Counted from the stretch's first letter, positions 17,622-26,844 are shown. The stretch is 64,000 bases of DNA from Evansella sp. LMS18 (GCF_024362785.1 NZ_CP093301.1:4588001-4652000); one strand, 5' to 3'. Notes: a model not told the origin generated them from the sequence alone. A program made the numbers and translations.

Positions 17622-18992
17622 TTAAGCAAGAAAGAACGCAATGAGTGTCCCCACGGTCCCGTATATAATGGCGAAAGGAAGATTGGCTATAGTAATTCTG
17701 TACGGGTTCTGATGTGTGTACATGGATGTTAAGGTAACTGTGACACCGTATGTAGCTGCGCTGGCAGTCGCCATGGCTCCGGTTATTAGAACGATTCCCA
17801 GACTCAGCGGGTTAATCACATCATATAACGGAGTAATTACTTCCATCAAAACACCGATAGTCGCTATTGGATGTACTCCAATCATACTCATTAGCAAATA
17901 CGAGAGCTGGATAAAAAATAATATAACCAATGGCCTGTCAGAAGCTGCAATAAAAGGATCCTGGATCACTTGCAGCAGCGGCGTGGCGCTCAGGCTATTG
18001 GAGAACAGCGCGAGTGAGACGAACAGCACTACAAAGTTCTGCATCCCGTTCGTCCTTGCTTTCCACGTGTGCCAGCCTATGGAAACAAAACTGTACCAGC
18101 GCTTCATGGAAAGAGCCCACAGAGCAGCAAACGGAAAAATAACAAGGGTGACAGCAAGTATAAAGTTTAGCTCAAATAAATTGCTTACAATGATGACTGC
18201 CGTTAAAAATACTGCCAGAGCCAGGAAAAGATGAATGATTTTTCCAACTACTTGCTTAATGGATAAGGATCTTGGTTCATGATGATAAACCGGTTCATAC
18301 GGGAGCTTGCTGTATGCTATTTTTCCCCATACTATATCAAGGCTTACCATGATGACAGAAAACAACAATAACCATGGAAGATACACTAGATAACTGACAC
18401 CGGTAGCATCCACACTGATAGCCACCATAATCTCCATCGGGCTCCATACAAGGGCCATGGAAAAAGCCCTTAAAGTTGTCTGGCTGATGAACTTATTCCT
18501 CAGGTTTACCGATAAGTTGGAGAGGTTTTCTTTCAAAACTCCCTGGGTCAGCGGCAATGCGGATAAATTGATGAAAGAAATCAGTGTATAAGACGTGAGT
18601 GTCGCCTTCCCATACAGCTGGCCAAGGTTGGAGACATTCGTCTTCATAAGTTCATTGATCCTTCTGTCAAACCTGCCGGACCGGACAACACTGTTCATCC
18701 ATGGAAGCATCATAAGCAAGGCGATAAGCCCCATGTTTGTTGTCATAAATTCCAGGAAATCCAGTGCGGGTCTGCCGCTTTGAAGGAACAGTACAACTCC
18801 TGCGAGGATAAATAATGAGCCCAGTATTTTAAACAGCCGGGACGCCCCGGGAAACGATAAAAGGAGCATAGGTATCGCCGCTGCTCCAATAAGATAAGTA
18901 AGAATTTCAATACCTGCAAAAATATTAAATACATAAACCATTAAAATAGTAAAATAAAACAAGTACAAATAATGCTTTAAAAAATGATGCAT
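17622..18992 (-). CDS. Multi-spanning membrane protein, ion-transporter-superfamily-like
   Basis: 456 aa with about twelve membrane segments and a cytoplasmic loop near residues 225-250. Two half-way hairpin-like stretches (SFINLSALPLTQGVL and SMIGVHPIATIGVLMEVITP) recall the re-entrant loops of DASS/ArsB-type carriers. ATG is preceded by AGAGGAA. I do not recognise a specific family; an organic-anion permease is the best guess. It lies 69 bp upstream of the MDR gene on the same strand. Confidence 0.65.
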   Translation of the reverse strand: MHHFLKHYLYLFYFTILMVYVFNIFAGIEILTYLIGAAAIPMLLLSFPGASRLFKILGSLFILAGVVLFLQSGRPALDFLEFMTTNMGLIALLMMLPWMNSVVRSGRFDRRINELMKTNVSNLGQLYGKATLTSYTLISFINLSALPLTQGVLKENLSNLSVNLRNKFISQTTLRAFSMALVWSPMEIMVAISVDATGVSYLVYLPWLLLFSVIMVSLDIVWGKIAYSKLPYEPVYHHEPRSLSIKQVVGKIIHLFLALAVFLTAVIIVSNLFELNFILAVTLVIFPFAALWALSMKRWYSFVSIGWHTWKARTNGMQNFVVLFVSLALFSNSLSATPLLQVIQDPFIAASDRPLVILFFIQLSYLLMSMIGVHPIATIGVLMEVITPLYDVINPLSLGIVLITGAMATASAATYGVTVTLTSMYTHQNPYRITIANLPFAIIYGTVGTLIAFFLA

Positions 18993-19115
18993 CGATGTGG
19001 TTCCTCTCTGTTATAATCACCTGTACCTTCATGTTAATCCGTCTTATTTGAATTTTCCAGAATAACGTACTAAAAATGTTTCGGAAGGCTTGGTAAATGA
19101 GAAATGAAAAAAAGA

Positions 19116-19150
19116 CTGTTACAAATTCTCCCGAGGAAGATATGTAACAG
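19116..19150 (-). terminator. Terminator of the 85-aa gene
   Basis: Stem CTGTTAC/GTAACAG followed on the minus strand by TCTTTTTTTC. It separates the 19177-19434 gene from the membrane-protein gene downstream. Confidence 0.8.
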
Positions 19151-19176
19151 ACCTGCTATCCAATGTCTATTTAAAA

Positions 19177-19434
19177 TTACAGCTGGCCGATTACTCCGGA
19201 CCTCTCATCCCCGGAAGTATCTTCCGCACTGTATTCCGATTTTTCAATGAGCTCACGTTTTTTCAGTAAATACTCCAGCTGCTGCAGCGGCATTGTTCCG
19301 TAACTTCTCCCATCGCCTAAAGTAAACTGAACGAAGGAACCTTTTTTCTGGCTGATTTTCAACGTATCACCTTTCTTGTAATGAAGCTTATTATCTTCAG
19401 AAATATCGAATTCGGCTCCTTTATAAATGTCCAT
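19177..19434 (-). CDS. Small protein of unknown function
   Basis: 85 aa; ATG with AGGAGGAGG upstream, the strongest start in the frame. A beta-rich first half (GAEFDISEDNKLHYKKGDTLKI, GSFVQFTLGDG) suggests a small SH3-like barrel, followed by a helix LEYLLKKRELIEKSE and an acidic tail. It diverges from kapB. Not recognised. Confidence 0.7.
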   Translation of the reverse strand: MDIYKGAEFDISEDNKLHYKKGDTLKISQKKGSFVQFTLGDGRSYGTMPLQQLEYLLKKRELIEKSEYSAEDTSGDERSGVIGQL

Positions 19435-19649
19435 TGTATTCCTCCTCCTGTAAGTAATCCAATCTGCGATTATATATGTATTATCTCTCCATCTGAAATT
19501 ATACATACATTAAATGAAACTTCAATCAGCAGTTCTTGTCCATCTCCCGCTGTTTTATTAGTTTTAGAAGTGAAGTTAGTGGATTATCATTATTTTCCCC
19601 ATCGTGAAAAATATGTTATGATCAACAAAAAGTGGAGGAGATTCGTTTT

Positions 19650-20042
19650 ATGGCTCTGCAGTTTGAACCAGGAGATATAGTTACAGGCATTTATAAAACA
19701 GGAAAGTATATTGGAGAAATAACTGAACAAAAGAAAGAAAGGTACGTAGTGAAAGTTCTTGCTGTTCTGAAGCATCCGGTGCAGGGGGATCTGCATCAGC
19801 CAAAGACAGTGGATGTACCTTTGTTTCATAAAAGGAAAGCACTTGGGTTAAGGGAAAAGACAAACATACCGGCGGTTTATGTGAAAAAATATGAGGGTGG
19901 AATTCCTGATTACAAGGAATCTCTAAGAAAAGCATTACAAGAGCAGAAAACAGAACTTGAGCAAGATGACAGTGAATGGGCCAAAAAATCACTGGAATCT
20001 CTTCGTCTGTTAGAAGAAGATTATTTTCCGGCAAGTGAATAA
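19650..20042 (+). CDS. kapB: Kinase-associated protein B (KapB)
   Basis: 130 aa; ATG with GGAGGA upstream. Nearly full-length agreement with the remembered KapB pattern: FEPGDIV..IYKTGKYIGEIT, RYVVKVLAVLKHP.QGDLH.PK..DVPLFH.RKALG.REKTN, then YEGGIPDY..SL.KAL and WAKKSLESL. In B. subtilis KapB supports signalling by the KinB sporulation kinase. No kinB lies next to it here; the nearest sensor kinase gene is 0.8 kb away on the other strand. Confidence 0.92.
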   Translation: MALQFEPGDIVTGIYKTGKYIGEITEQKKERYVVKVLAVLKHPVQGDLHQPKTVDVPLFHKRKALGLREKTNIPAVYVKKYEGGIPDYKESLRKALQEQKTELEQDDSEWAKKSLESLRLLEEDYFPASE

Positions 20043-20088
20043 TCAATTCACGGCTAGACTGAAAAAGTATAGATAAGGAGTGTTACAC

Positions 20089-20322
20089 ATGGGAGAATGT
20101 AAACTGGACCATAGCAGACAGGACGTACTAAACAAACTGGAACAGCAGCGGGACCATTTACCAGAAGACATTTACAGCAGCTTTTCATCTTATCTTGAAA
20201 AAGAGCGTCCACAGCTGGAGCTTAATGAGGCTTTTCATCTTCTGAAAAAATACGACCTGTCCAGTGAAGAAGAACAGCAGGAAAGAAACAAGAAAATGCA
20301 GGAGCTTCTGCAGAATAATTAA
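20089..20322 (+). CDS. Small charged helical protein of unknown function
   Basis: 77 aa; ATG with AAGGAG upstream. Almost entirely predicted helix, rich in Glu, Gln and Lys (RQDVLNKLEQQRDHLPEDIY, SSEEEQQERNKKMQELLQ). It follows kapB by 46 bp and is probably co-transcribed. Not recognised. Confidence 0.7.
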   Translation: MGECKLDHSRQDVLNKLEQQRDHLPEDIYSSFSSYLEKERPQLELNEAFHLLKKYDLSSEEEQQERNKKMQELLQNN

Positions 20323-20431
20323 TTCACTAAAAGAGGCTTGGCCATAAGCCTAAAGGGTTCCATTTTGAGGTGGTAATCTGATAAAAACGTGTGGAAATGA
20401 AGTCGTATTTACATCGTTATTGGTAGACAGA

Positions 20432-20466
20432 AATCTCGCCATAGTATTTGGCGAGATTCTTTTTTG
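20432..20466 (+). terminator. Terminator of the kapB unit
   Basis: Nine-bp stem AATCTCGCC/GGCGAGATT followed by CTTTTTT, about 110 bp after the last stop. Confidence 0.85.
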
Positions 20467-20855
20467 AATCAAACCTATTTATAACCTCAGTTACTTGTGA
20501 AAACAGCCAACGTAGCAGGGTCATTTTTCCTGATTTTGAGATAAAACCTCCTTCTTTTTTATAAAGAGGCCCTATGTCTTATCCTTGCGGAGCGAGAATA
20601 ATCGGAGATTTTCCGTTTATATGCAGCGTAGAGCCCGTTTCGAAGTTTTATAAGGGAAGAAATTCCGGTTAGACATAGCGAAACAACACATTTTCTAACT
20701 TTCCCTGTCATTAGACGGAATCTCTCCGTCTATTTAAGCTGTTTTTAATAAGAATTACGTATTAACCGGATTTTTCCCGCCTATTTACTAAATCGATTGC
20801 TTAACATTCCCCGCAACCCCAAACCACTCGATTCAAAAACCTTAAACTGTCTTAT
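20467..20855. other. Gene-free stretch with short CGGA..TCCG hairpins
   Basis: Three short, imperfect related hairpins occur: CGGAGATTTTCCG (near 20610), GACGGAATCTCTCCGTC (near 20713) and CCGGATTTTTCCCGCC (near 20766), each followed by TTTA or CTATTTA. They look like degenerate copies of one small motif. No gene. Confidence 0.45.
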
Positions 20856-21908
20856 CTATTCTTTTGGAAGGACTATCGTCACGTCCGTTCCTTCTCCTTC
20901 CTTACTGGTAAGGGAAATTTCCCCGTTATGCAGCTCGACGATACGTTTACATACCATTAACCCCAGACCTGTCCCTTGTACTTTCGTTGTAAAAAAGGGC
21001 TCAAATAGTCGTTTCTGTTTATCTTCGCTTACTCCATAGCCGTAATCTCTGATAGTTATTATGTATCTCTCTTCGTTTTCAGTCAGTGCTATGTTAATTA
21101 TTGGTGTGTCTTCTTTCGTGGCTTCAATAGCGTTTCGGATAATATTTATAAAAACCTGTTTAAGCATATCCGGATCACATACTGTCTTGCATGCTCCACC
21201 AAACTCAGTCTGTATTGTTATCCCTTTTATCTGACACTGAGGTTCCATAAACAGAATGACATCTTCAAGAAGCTTATCCAGGTTAATTTCTTTCATAATA
21301 AGCTTGCGGTTTGGCTTTCCGATAAAAAGAAACTCTTCTACAATACCGTTAATCCGTTCTAATTCATCAAGCATTATATCTATGTATTTAGCCATTTCCT
21401 GTCTGTCAGCTGTATCAATAGAGATATTCGCACGAAGCAGCTGAGTAAATCCTTTTAAGGAAGTAAGGGGATTTCTGATCTCATGGGCAATTCCTGCAGC
21501 AAGTTCCCCTGCAAGAGCGAGTTTTTCCATTTCTTTAATTTTCTTTTCATTTTCTTTTTCCTCAGTAATGTCTATAGCGGTGCCAAACACTTCCTTAACA
21601 TTGCCGTCTTCTTTATTAGGATTCAGCGTTGCCAGATAATACACCCCGTTAATACACCCTTCGTAATTAATAATATCACCATTCCAGGCCTGCTCGTAAT
21701 AGTGGACTTTTTGGGCAGCCTCTTTTTTGGGTAAAAAATCATATAAACTACGATTCAAAATGTCTGCCTGCTTCTGGCCCATCTTTTTTATAAGCTCGCC
21801 TTCTGCATATGTATGTATGTATTGGCCGTTCATTTTTCTGTATTTAAATACGAACCCATTACGCTTGGGCAAAAAATCTTTGAAATTAATTTCAGTATAA
21901 TTATTCAA
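20856..21908 (-). CDS. PAS-domain sensor histidine kinase, soluble
   Basis: 350 aa from TTG (GGGAG upstream). No membrane segment. PAS-like domain at about 15-115 ends in AIDITEEKENEKK; DHp H-box AGIAHEIRNPLTSLKGFTQL with phospho-acceptor His142; ATPase N-box INIIRNAIEAT, G1 IRDYGYGVS, F-box LFEPFFTTK and G2 GTGLGLMVCKRI. The H-box matches sporulation kinases of the KinA/KinB/KinE kind, so it may feed the Spo0 phosphorelay. No response regulator is adjacent. Confidence 0.88.
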   Translation of the reverse strand: MNNYTEINFKDFLPKRNGFVFKYRKMNGQYIHTYAEGELIKKMGQKQADILNRSLYDFLPKKEAAQKVHYYEQAWNGDIINYEGCINGVYYLATLNPNKEDGNVKEVFGTAIDITEEKENEKKIKEMEKLALAGELAAGIAHEIRNPLTSLKGFTQLLRANISIDTADRQEMAKYIDIMLDELERINGIVEEFLFIGKPNRKLIMKEINLDKLLEDVILFMEPQCQIKGITIQTEFGGACKTVCDPDMLKQVFINIIRNAIEATKEDTPIINIALTENEERYIITIRDYGYGVSEDKQKRLFEPFFTTKVQGTGLGLMVCKRIVELHNGEISLTSKEGEGTDVTIVLPKE

Positions 21909-22076
21909 TTTTACTCAGCTCCCGCCCCTATAATTCTATTATGATGAGGTGCTATGAATATATATTAAAATTATATCAAAACAGTTTATTTGAGGATATA
22001 AGTAAAATAAAAACGAATACATTAAATTTGTAGTTCATCTTATGAAGTGGAATAAACTGCGACTACAGATTCTGAC

Positions 22077-22094
22077 GGGAAAATCCATTTTCCC
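22077..22094. promoter_or_regulatory. Perfect inverted repeat upstream of the hydrolase gene
   Basis: GGGAAAAT-CC-ATTTTCCC, an 8-2-8 palindrome, 33 bp before the ATG at 22127. It could be an operator in the divergent region between the kinase and hydrolase genes; the binding protein is unknown. Confidence 0.45.
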
Positions 22095-22126
22095 TGATAA
22101 ATATAGTTAAGGAGGGTAAATCTCTT

Positions 22127-22945
22127 ATGAGGAAAGGCTTCTTGCTGAAAACAGGAGGCATTATTTTGCTTCTTCCATTCATTATATATTTGTTATTTTA
22201 TATTTTCCAGGACAGTATATTATTTTATCCCCAGCCATTAACACAGGAACGGCTTGATTATATTGAGGAAAATTATGAAGATGTCAACGAAATCATTCTT
22301 GAGATGGCTGATGGTGCTGCTGTCCACGGCTGGCTCGCAGAAAGTAAAAATGAATCCCCCTCCCCGCTCCTCATTTATTATGGCGGGAATGCGGAAGAAG
22401 TTTCTTACTTAATTAAACAAGCGAACAACCTGGAAAAACGTTCTGTATTATTAATGAATTACCGGGGATACGGAAACAGCGAAGGTTCCCCTGGAGAAGC
22501 GGCAATGTTCAGTGACGCCCTGGAAATCTATGATTACATCAGCGGCAAAGAAACGATTGATGACAACAGAATCGCAGTTATGGGAAGAAGCATGGGTACC
22601 GGGGTTGCCGTCTATGTTGCAGAGCAAAGAAACCTTGAAAAGGTAGTGCTTGTTTCACCCTACGACAGCCTGACGAATGTTGCCCGGGACAGATACCCAT
22701 TCGTTCCAGTCAGCATTCTTCTTAATCATCAATTTGACAATATAAGCCGGGGGGAGTCGATTAGCACGCCTCTCCTTACACTCATAGGTTCCGAGGACAC
22801 CATCATTCCACCTGAGCATTCCATAAGGCTGACGGAAGCATGGAATGGCCCCGCTGAAAAAATCATTTACGAGGACAGGGGCCACAATGACATTCATCTG
22901 GCCCCGGATTACTGGGAGAGCATCATTGACTTTCTTGAAAACTAA
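22127..22945 (+). CDS. Membrane-anchored alpha/beta hydrolase
   Basis: 272 aa; AAGGAGGG before the ATG. One N-terminal membrane anchor (residues 7-28), then an alpha/beta hydrolase fold with oxyanion region YYGGNAEE, nucleophile elbow GRSMGTG (Ser), acid LIGSEDTIIPPEHS (Asp) and catalytic His in RGHNDIH. Similar in design to the BEM46/YfhR group. Substrate unknown. Confidence 0.85.
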   Translation: MRKGFLLKTGGIILLLPFIIYLLFYIFQDSILFYPQPLTQERLDYIEENYEDVNEIILEMADGAAVHGWLAESKNESPSPLLIYYGGNAEEVSYLIKQANNLEKRSVLLMNYRGYGNSEGSPGEAAMFSDALEIYDYISGKETIDDNRIAVMGRSMGTGVAVYVAEQRNLEKVVLVSPYDSLTNVARDRYPFVPVSILLNHQFDNISRGESISTPLLTLIGSEDTIIPPEHSIRLTEAWNGPAEKIIYEDRGHNDIHLAPDYWESIIDFLEN

Positions 22946-22954
22946 CTGCTTTTC

Positions 22955-23956
22955 TTAGCCTAATATCGCCTTTGCGATAAGTCTGTAGGAGTTAATTCTG
23001 TCTTCAAAACTGTGTGTAATCGTATTAACCATAATTTCGTCCGCACCGGAGGTCTCTTTTATTTCCTTAAGCTTAGCGCTCACCTGGAGAGGATCACCAA
23101 TAATCATCCGCTTTTTCCCATTTTCAATAGTTTCCTTCTCTTTTTCTGAGTATGTGCGGGACAGGGTTTCTTCTAATGAGGGAATTCCTCCTCCCGCCGT
23201 TTCGGGATTGTCGCTCTGCAACTTCCACAACAAACTGCTTAAAGCAAGCTCCTCTGCTTTTTCCTCCGTTTCAGCACATATAGCTGAGACAGTTAAAATA
23301 GTTTCAGGTTCCGCACGATAAGCAGTCCCCTGAAAATTATTTTTATACCTTTCTATAATTTCGCTTCCGTCATTTTCACTCATGAATTGTCCGAAAGCAT
23401 AGGCAAGTCCGTGCTCCGCTGCAAGATCAGCGCTTTTGCCGCTCGTCCCTAACAGCCATACGTCAGGTGAGTGAGCAGGTACAGGAGCTGCGTTTACCTT
23501 TGAAAACATATGGTCTTGCGGAAAACCTTTGTAAAGAAACCGGATCAATTCATCAACAGAATCAGGAAATTTCCTGACTTGTTCGAGATAATTATCTGAC
23601 AGAGCCATCGTCACTTCCGCAGACCCTCCGGGAGCTCTTCCTAAACCCAGATTAATCCGCCCCGGAAATAGGTTAGCCAGCATATTAAAATTTTCCGCTG
23701 TTTTATAAGGTTTATAATGAGGGAGAAGCACCGCTCCCGCACCAATAAGAATTGTCTTCGTATGTGCACCAATATAGCTGAGGAGGACTTCCGGAGAAGA
23801 ACAGGCAAGCCCGGGCAGGTCATGATGCTCTGTGACCCAGAATCTCGCATAGCCTGCTTTCTCCCCTTCCTTCGCCAGCTCAGCAGAAGCCATTAAAGCT
23901 TCTGCCGCCGTTTTGCCCGCCGGGATGGGAGACTGGTCTAAAATACTAAGCTTCAT
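22955..23956 (-). CDS. LLM-class flavin-dependent oxidoreductase (luciferase-like), paralogue 1
   Basis: 333 aa; ATG giving MKLSILDQSPIPAG is chosen because family members start this way; an upstream start adds 30 hydrophobic residues without support. Luciferase-like TIM barrel with [35 protein letters not shown] and the FMN-side WLLGTSG. A second family member lies at 37081-38076. Likely an FMNH2-dependent monooxygenase of unknown substrate. Confidence 0.85.
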   Translation of the reverse strand: MKLSILDQSPIPAGKTAAEALMASAELAKEGEKAGYARFWVTEHHDLPGLACSSPEVLLSYIGAHTKTILIGAGAVLLPHYKPYKTAENFNMLANLFPGRINLGLGRAPGGSAEVTMALSDNYLEQVRKFPDSVDELIRFLYKGFPQDHMFSKVNAAPVPAHSPDVWLLGTSGKSADLAAEHGLAYAFGQFMSENDGSEIIERYKNNFQGTAYRAEPETILTVSAICAETEEKAEELALSSLLWKLQSDNPETAGGGIPSLEETLSRTYSEKEKETIENGKKRMIIGDPLQVSAKLKEIKETSGADEIMVNTITHSFEDRINSYRLIAKAILG

Positions 23957-24088
23957 AATAATCAGCCTGCTTTCTGTTATTTTTAAAGGATTGTCCCATA
24001 CTGCTAGTAGTAAAACGAATTCTATAATAAAATATGATATATTCATACTAGAAGCAAATATTGTAAATCAAGTATTGGAGTGATTAAA

Positions 24089-24337
24089 TTGGCTGCACCT
24101 GCTCAAGGCGATAAAGTATACGTAAGCAAACTGCATAACAGCTATGCAGCGAAAGGGACCGTCATCGACGTATGTAAAGACAAGGGAGGTCTCGAAGAGC
24201 ATTTTTCCGAAGAACACCCCTTTTTTATGACTTATACTTCCTGGGTTAAAAACGATAAACCTGTATACATCGTGGAACTTGAAAGTAACCTTGGACTAGC
24301 CGGCTTCCTGAAGCAGGAACTATCCACGGAGGACTAA
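24089..24337 (+). CDS. Small protein of unknown function
   Basis: About 82 aa from TTG with GGAG eight bases upstream (a GTG nine bases earlier is possible). Starts with a KOW/SH3-like strand pattern (GDKVYVSKLHNSYAAKGTVIDV). It precedes the PLP enzyme gene by 76 bp on the same strand and may be co-transcribed. Not recognised. Confidence 0.65.
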   Translation: MAAPAQGDKVYVSKLHNSYAAKGTVIDVCKDKGGLEEHFSEEHPFFMTYTSWVKNDKPVYIVELESNLGLAGFLKQELSTED

Positions 24338-24413
24338 TCCGTTCTGTATGGAATTTCCGTTTTGTGAGTGAGGTCTTTGCTGCCTCTGCAAAAAACCAAA
24401 GGAGAATTATAAT

Positions 24414-25619
24414 ATGGACAGACTCGATCTCCCTGCTTTCGATACTGAACTGGACAAGGACATTTATATTTGTACCCATTACGGGGAAAACCCTGCGGAC
24501 CATCACGGAGCCGTTGTCCCTCCAGTCTATGAAAGCTCCCTCCATGTTTTTGAAAAATACGAGGACTTCGTGGAAGCACAGAAAGACGAACAGAAAAACT
24601 ACCTGTACTGGAGAGGCACCAATCCGACAGTGGAAATTGCAGAAAAGAAGCTTGCTGCACTTGAAAGAGGTGGAAGCTGCAAATGCTTTGCCTCCGGTAT
24701 GGCGGCAATATCCGCGGCTGTCCTGGCTTTTCTTCATTCCGGCAGCCACATTATTACTCTCGGCTACGTTTATGGCACTTCTTTTAAGCTGGTAGATTAC
24801 CTGAAAGAGAAGTGGCAGGTGGAACATACAGCACTGGACGATTTTTCACCGGAAGCTTTACAAGCCGCAATTCAGGAGAATACTAAGGTTATTCTGATGG
24901 AAAGCCCCTCCTCTGTTACCTTTAAACTTGTTGATTTGTCTGCTGTTGCTGAGATTGCACAGGAAAATAATATTAAAACAATTATCGATAATACGTGGGC
25001 AACTCCTCTTTTTCAAAAGCCGCTCCTGGCCGGAATAGATGTAGTTGTCCATTCGGCGGCTAAATATTTGAGCGGACACAGTGATATTCTTGCCGGCGCT
25101 GTTATCTCTGATAACGAAACGTTGAAGCAGATTTTTGACAATGAATTTACTTTATTCGGAGCCGCGCTGCCGCCACATGAAGCCTGGCTGTTAATCCGCG
25201 GTTTCCGCACCCTGCCAGTCAGGATGAAACAGCATGAAGAAAGCGGATTAACGATAGCTCGTTTTCTACAGCAACACCCTGCAGTAAAGAAAGTGAACCA
25301 TCCAGGTCTTTTAGAAAATGAAGGCTATAAGCTTGGAAAAAAACAGTTAACCGGCTATGCCGGCGTATTTAGTTTCGAGCTGCTGGACGGGAGCTATGAA
25401 AAAGTGAAACAAGTCATAAACTCATTGAGTTTTTTTCAAATCGGTTTCTCCTTTGGTTCATACGAAAGCCTGGTTTTATCAGAAAACAACGGCAGTAACG
25501 AAGAAGAACTGAGAAGGAAGGGGATCGACCCTGGATTGATCCGGATTTCCCCGGGTCTGGAGAGCCCCCAGTCTCTCATTAATGATTTAAACGACGCACT
25601 CAATTCTATTGTCCGGTAA
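24414..25619 (+). CDS. Cys/Met-metabolism PLP-dependent enzyme (trans-sulfuration family)
   Basis: 401 aa; AAAGGAG upstream. Fold-type I enzyme with Y.R..NPTVEIAEKKLAALE, CFASGMAAISA, DNTWATPLFQKPLLAGIDVVVHSAAKYLSGHSD, where the Lys of AAKYLSGH binds PLP. The family includes cystathionine gamma-synthase, cystathionine beta- and gamma-lyases and methionine gamma-lyase; which one cannot be decided from sequence alone. No S-box leader is seen in the short upstream gap. Confidence 0.9.
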   Translation: MDRLDLPAFDTELDKDIYICTHYGENPADHHGAVVPPVYESSLHVFEKYEDFVEAQKDEQKNYLYWRGTNPTVEIAEKKLAALERGGSCKCFASGMAAISAAVLAFLHSGSHIITLGYVYGTSFKLVDYLKEKWQVEHTALDDFSPEALQAAIQENTKVILMESPSSVTFKLVDLSAVAEIAQENNIKTIIDNTWATPLFQKPLLAGIDVVVHSAAKYLSGHSDILAGAVISDNETLKQIFDNEFTLFGAALPPHEAWLLIRGFRTLPVRMKQHEESGLTIARFLQQHPAVKKVNHPGLLENEGYKLGKKQLTGYAGVFSFELLDGSYEKVKQVINSLSFFQIGFSFGSYESLVLSENNGSNEEELRRKGIDPGLIRISPGLESPQSLINDLNDALNSIVR

Positions 25620-25624
25620 ATGAA

Positions 25625-25657
25625 AAAGTTAAGGGGGAATCCCTTAACTTTTTTTTC
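25625..25657 (+). terminator. Terminator of the PLP-enzyme gene
   Basis: Perfect stem AAAGTTAAGGG/CCCTTAACTTT followed by TTTTTT, six bases after the stop. Confidence 0.92.
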
Positions 25658-25731
25658 TGCAATTAAAAGGCCTTGTGTTATTAAGGGTGCGTATACCATG
25701 GACGGGAAATTTGTCTCATTGTTTGGTTTGG

Positions 25732-26175
25732 CTATCGCTTCACTCTTCTGCCGGAAGACTTCTCCTCCAGGGGAAGAAATCTGGAGATATTTTCAACCGA
25801 GAAACTCACCGGGGAAGGAAATTTATAAGCGGTGTTATCACGACGCTTAATTCTTATATCTGACAAAGTTATATAACCATTTGCCGCTTCAACCAGCTTT
25901 CCGCTGAAAACAGGCTCAAAATGTTCGTCTTTAAAGAACAGCTTCCCGCCTTCCATGACCAGCATTACCTTTTTACCAAGCATTGCTTTAAACTGGCTGC
26001 TGTCATAAAACATGGTTTTATTCGCTTTCTTTTTCGACTTCTTGCCCTTTATCTTCCCTTTTCCACGCGCTGCCTCTCTTTTTACCGAAGCTTTTGCAGT
26101 TTTATTTGTTTGTGTTAATTCAAATTCCCTGGTCAGAGCCCCTCTGTAGAAATTCTGGTTACTCAACTGCCCCAC
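25732..26175 (-). CDS. Lysine-rich protein of unknown function
   Basis: 147 aa from GTG, or 144 aa from a TTG at 26166. Residues 20-53 are highly basic (TAKASVKREAARGKGKIKGK). The C-terminal 80 residues look like a small beta-barrel (MLGKKVMLVMEGGKLFF, VFSGKLVEAANGYITLSD). Suggestive of a nucleic-acid- or spore-associated protein, but that is inference. Confidence 0.6.
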   Translation of the reverse strand: MGQLSNQNFYRGALTREFELTQTNKTAKASVKREAARGKGKIKGKKSKKKANKTMFYDSSQFKAMLGKKVMLVMEGGKLFFKDEHFEPVFSGKLVEAANGYITLSDIRIKRRDNTAYKFPSPVSFSVENISRFLPLEEKSSGRRVKR

Positions 26176-26236
26176 CCCGCTCTAATAAAATTATCCGTTT
26201 AAGTTTATCGTCAATTCCATACATCTTATGGTCAAA

Positions 26237-26313
26237 AGCCCTTATACGTCAGCCCATTTTGGCAGGCGGACAACTGATAGGTAAATCATCCAGCCACACG
26301 TTAAATAAGGGCT
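26237..26313. other. Structured intergenic element closed by a 9-bp stem
   Basis: The ends AGCCCTTAT and ATAAGGGCT pair perfectly around 59 nt. Inside are CAGCCC..TTTTGG..AGGCGG and a TGAT-AGGTAA-ATCA hairpin flanked by CTG/CAG-like bases. The arrangement is that of a multi-helix RNA, but I cannot match it to a known riboswitch. The nearest gene downstream on the plus strand starts at 26512. Confidence 0.4.
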
Positions 26314-26511
26314 GTCACACATAAAAACGAGCATGAATAAAATGCAAACAGGCAGATGTTTAATAAATAATTACTGGCTGGTAACTTTTATTAAATTGCT
26401 GAGGTCTAAGTTGTTTTAAATAGCGAGGCATCATGAAAAAAGCTCTGGCATTGCGGTGTAAGTCTTATTAAAGCCGTATCCAATTTTTGTTTGGTAAAGG
26501 AGGGAGAAAGA

Positions 26512-26787
26512 ATGCCGAAATTCCGAAGAATCCCGGTGATCGTTGAAGCAGTAAAAATCACGAGGCCGATTACAATTGACACATTGGAAGGCTCGATTAC
26601 CGGAAACCCAGGCGACTATTTAATAACCGAAGCCTCAGGGGAGCAGTACCCTCTGGCAGCCGAAGTTTTCACCAATGAATTTGAACCATACAAAGCAAGA
26701 ATGAGCGCAAAGTCCGCCGTAATGAAATCAATGCGTAAAGTTAAACGAAAAACAATGGATTTCATTAAGAAAAACGGGCCTGAGTAA
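26512..26787 (+). CDS. Small protein with PGDYLI motif, unknown function
   Basis: 91 aa; ATG with AAAGGAGG eight bases upstream. The segment TLEGSITGNPGDYLITEASGEQYPLAAEVFTNEFEPY recalls the PGDYL domain often found in phage and Bacillus proteins. The C-terminus is basic (MKSMRKVKRKTMDFIKK). No further assignment. Confidence 0.7.
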   Translation: MPKFRRIPVIVEAVKITRPITIDTLEGSITGNPGDYLITEASGEQYPLAAEVFTNEFEPYKARMSAKSAVMKSMRKVKRKTMDFIKKNGPE

Positions 26788-26844
26788 GTTAACTGTGGGG
26801 GTGAGAGGTGGAGGGGAGTTGCTGTGTTTTTTTTGATGAGCGGC

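Noticed and set aside
24338-24413. S-box (SAM) riboswitch before the trans-sulfuration enzyme gene
   Set aside because: The gap is only about 75 bp and holds no four-way-junction motif or terminator.
24246-24827. 193-codon open frame opposite the trans-sulfuration gene
   Set aside because: It is antisense to a well-supported enzyme gene and encodes nothing recognisable.
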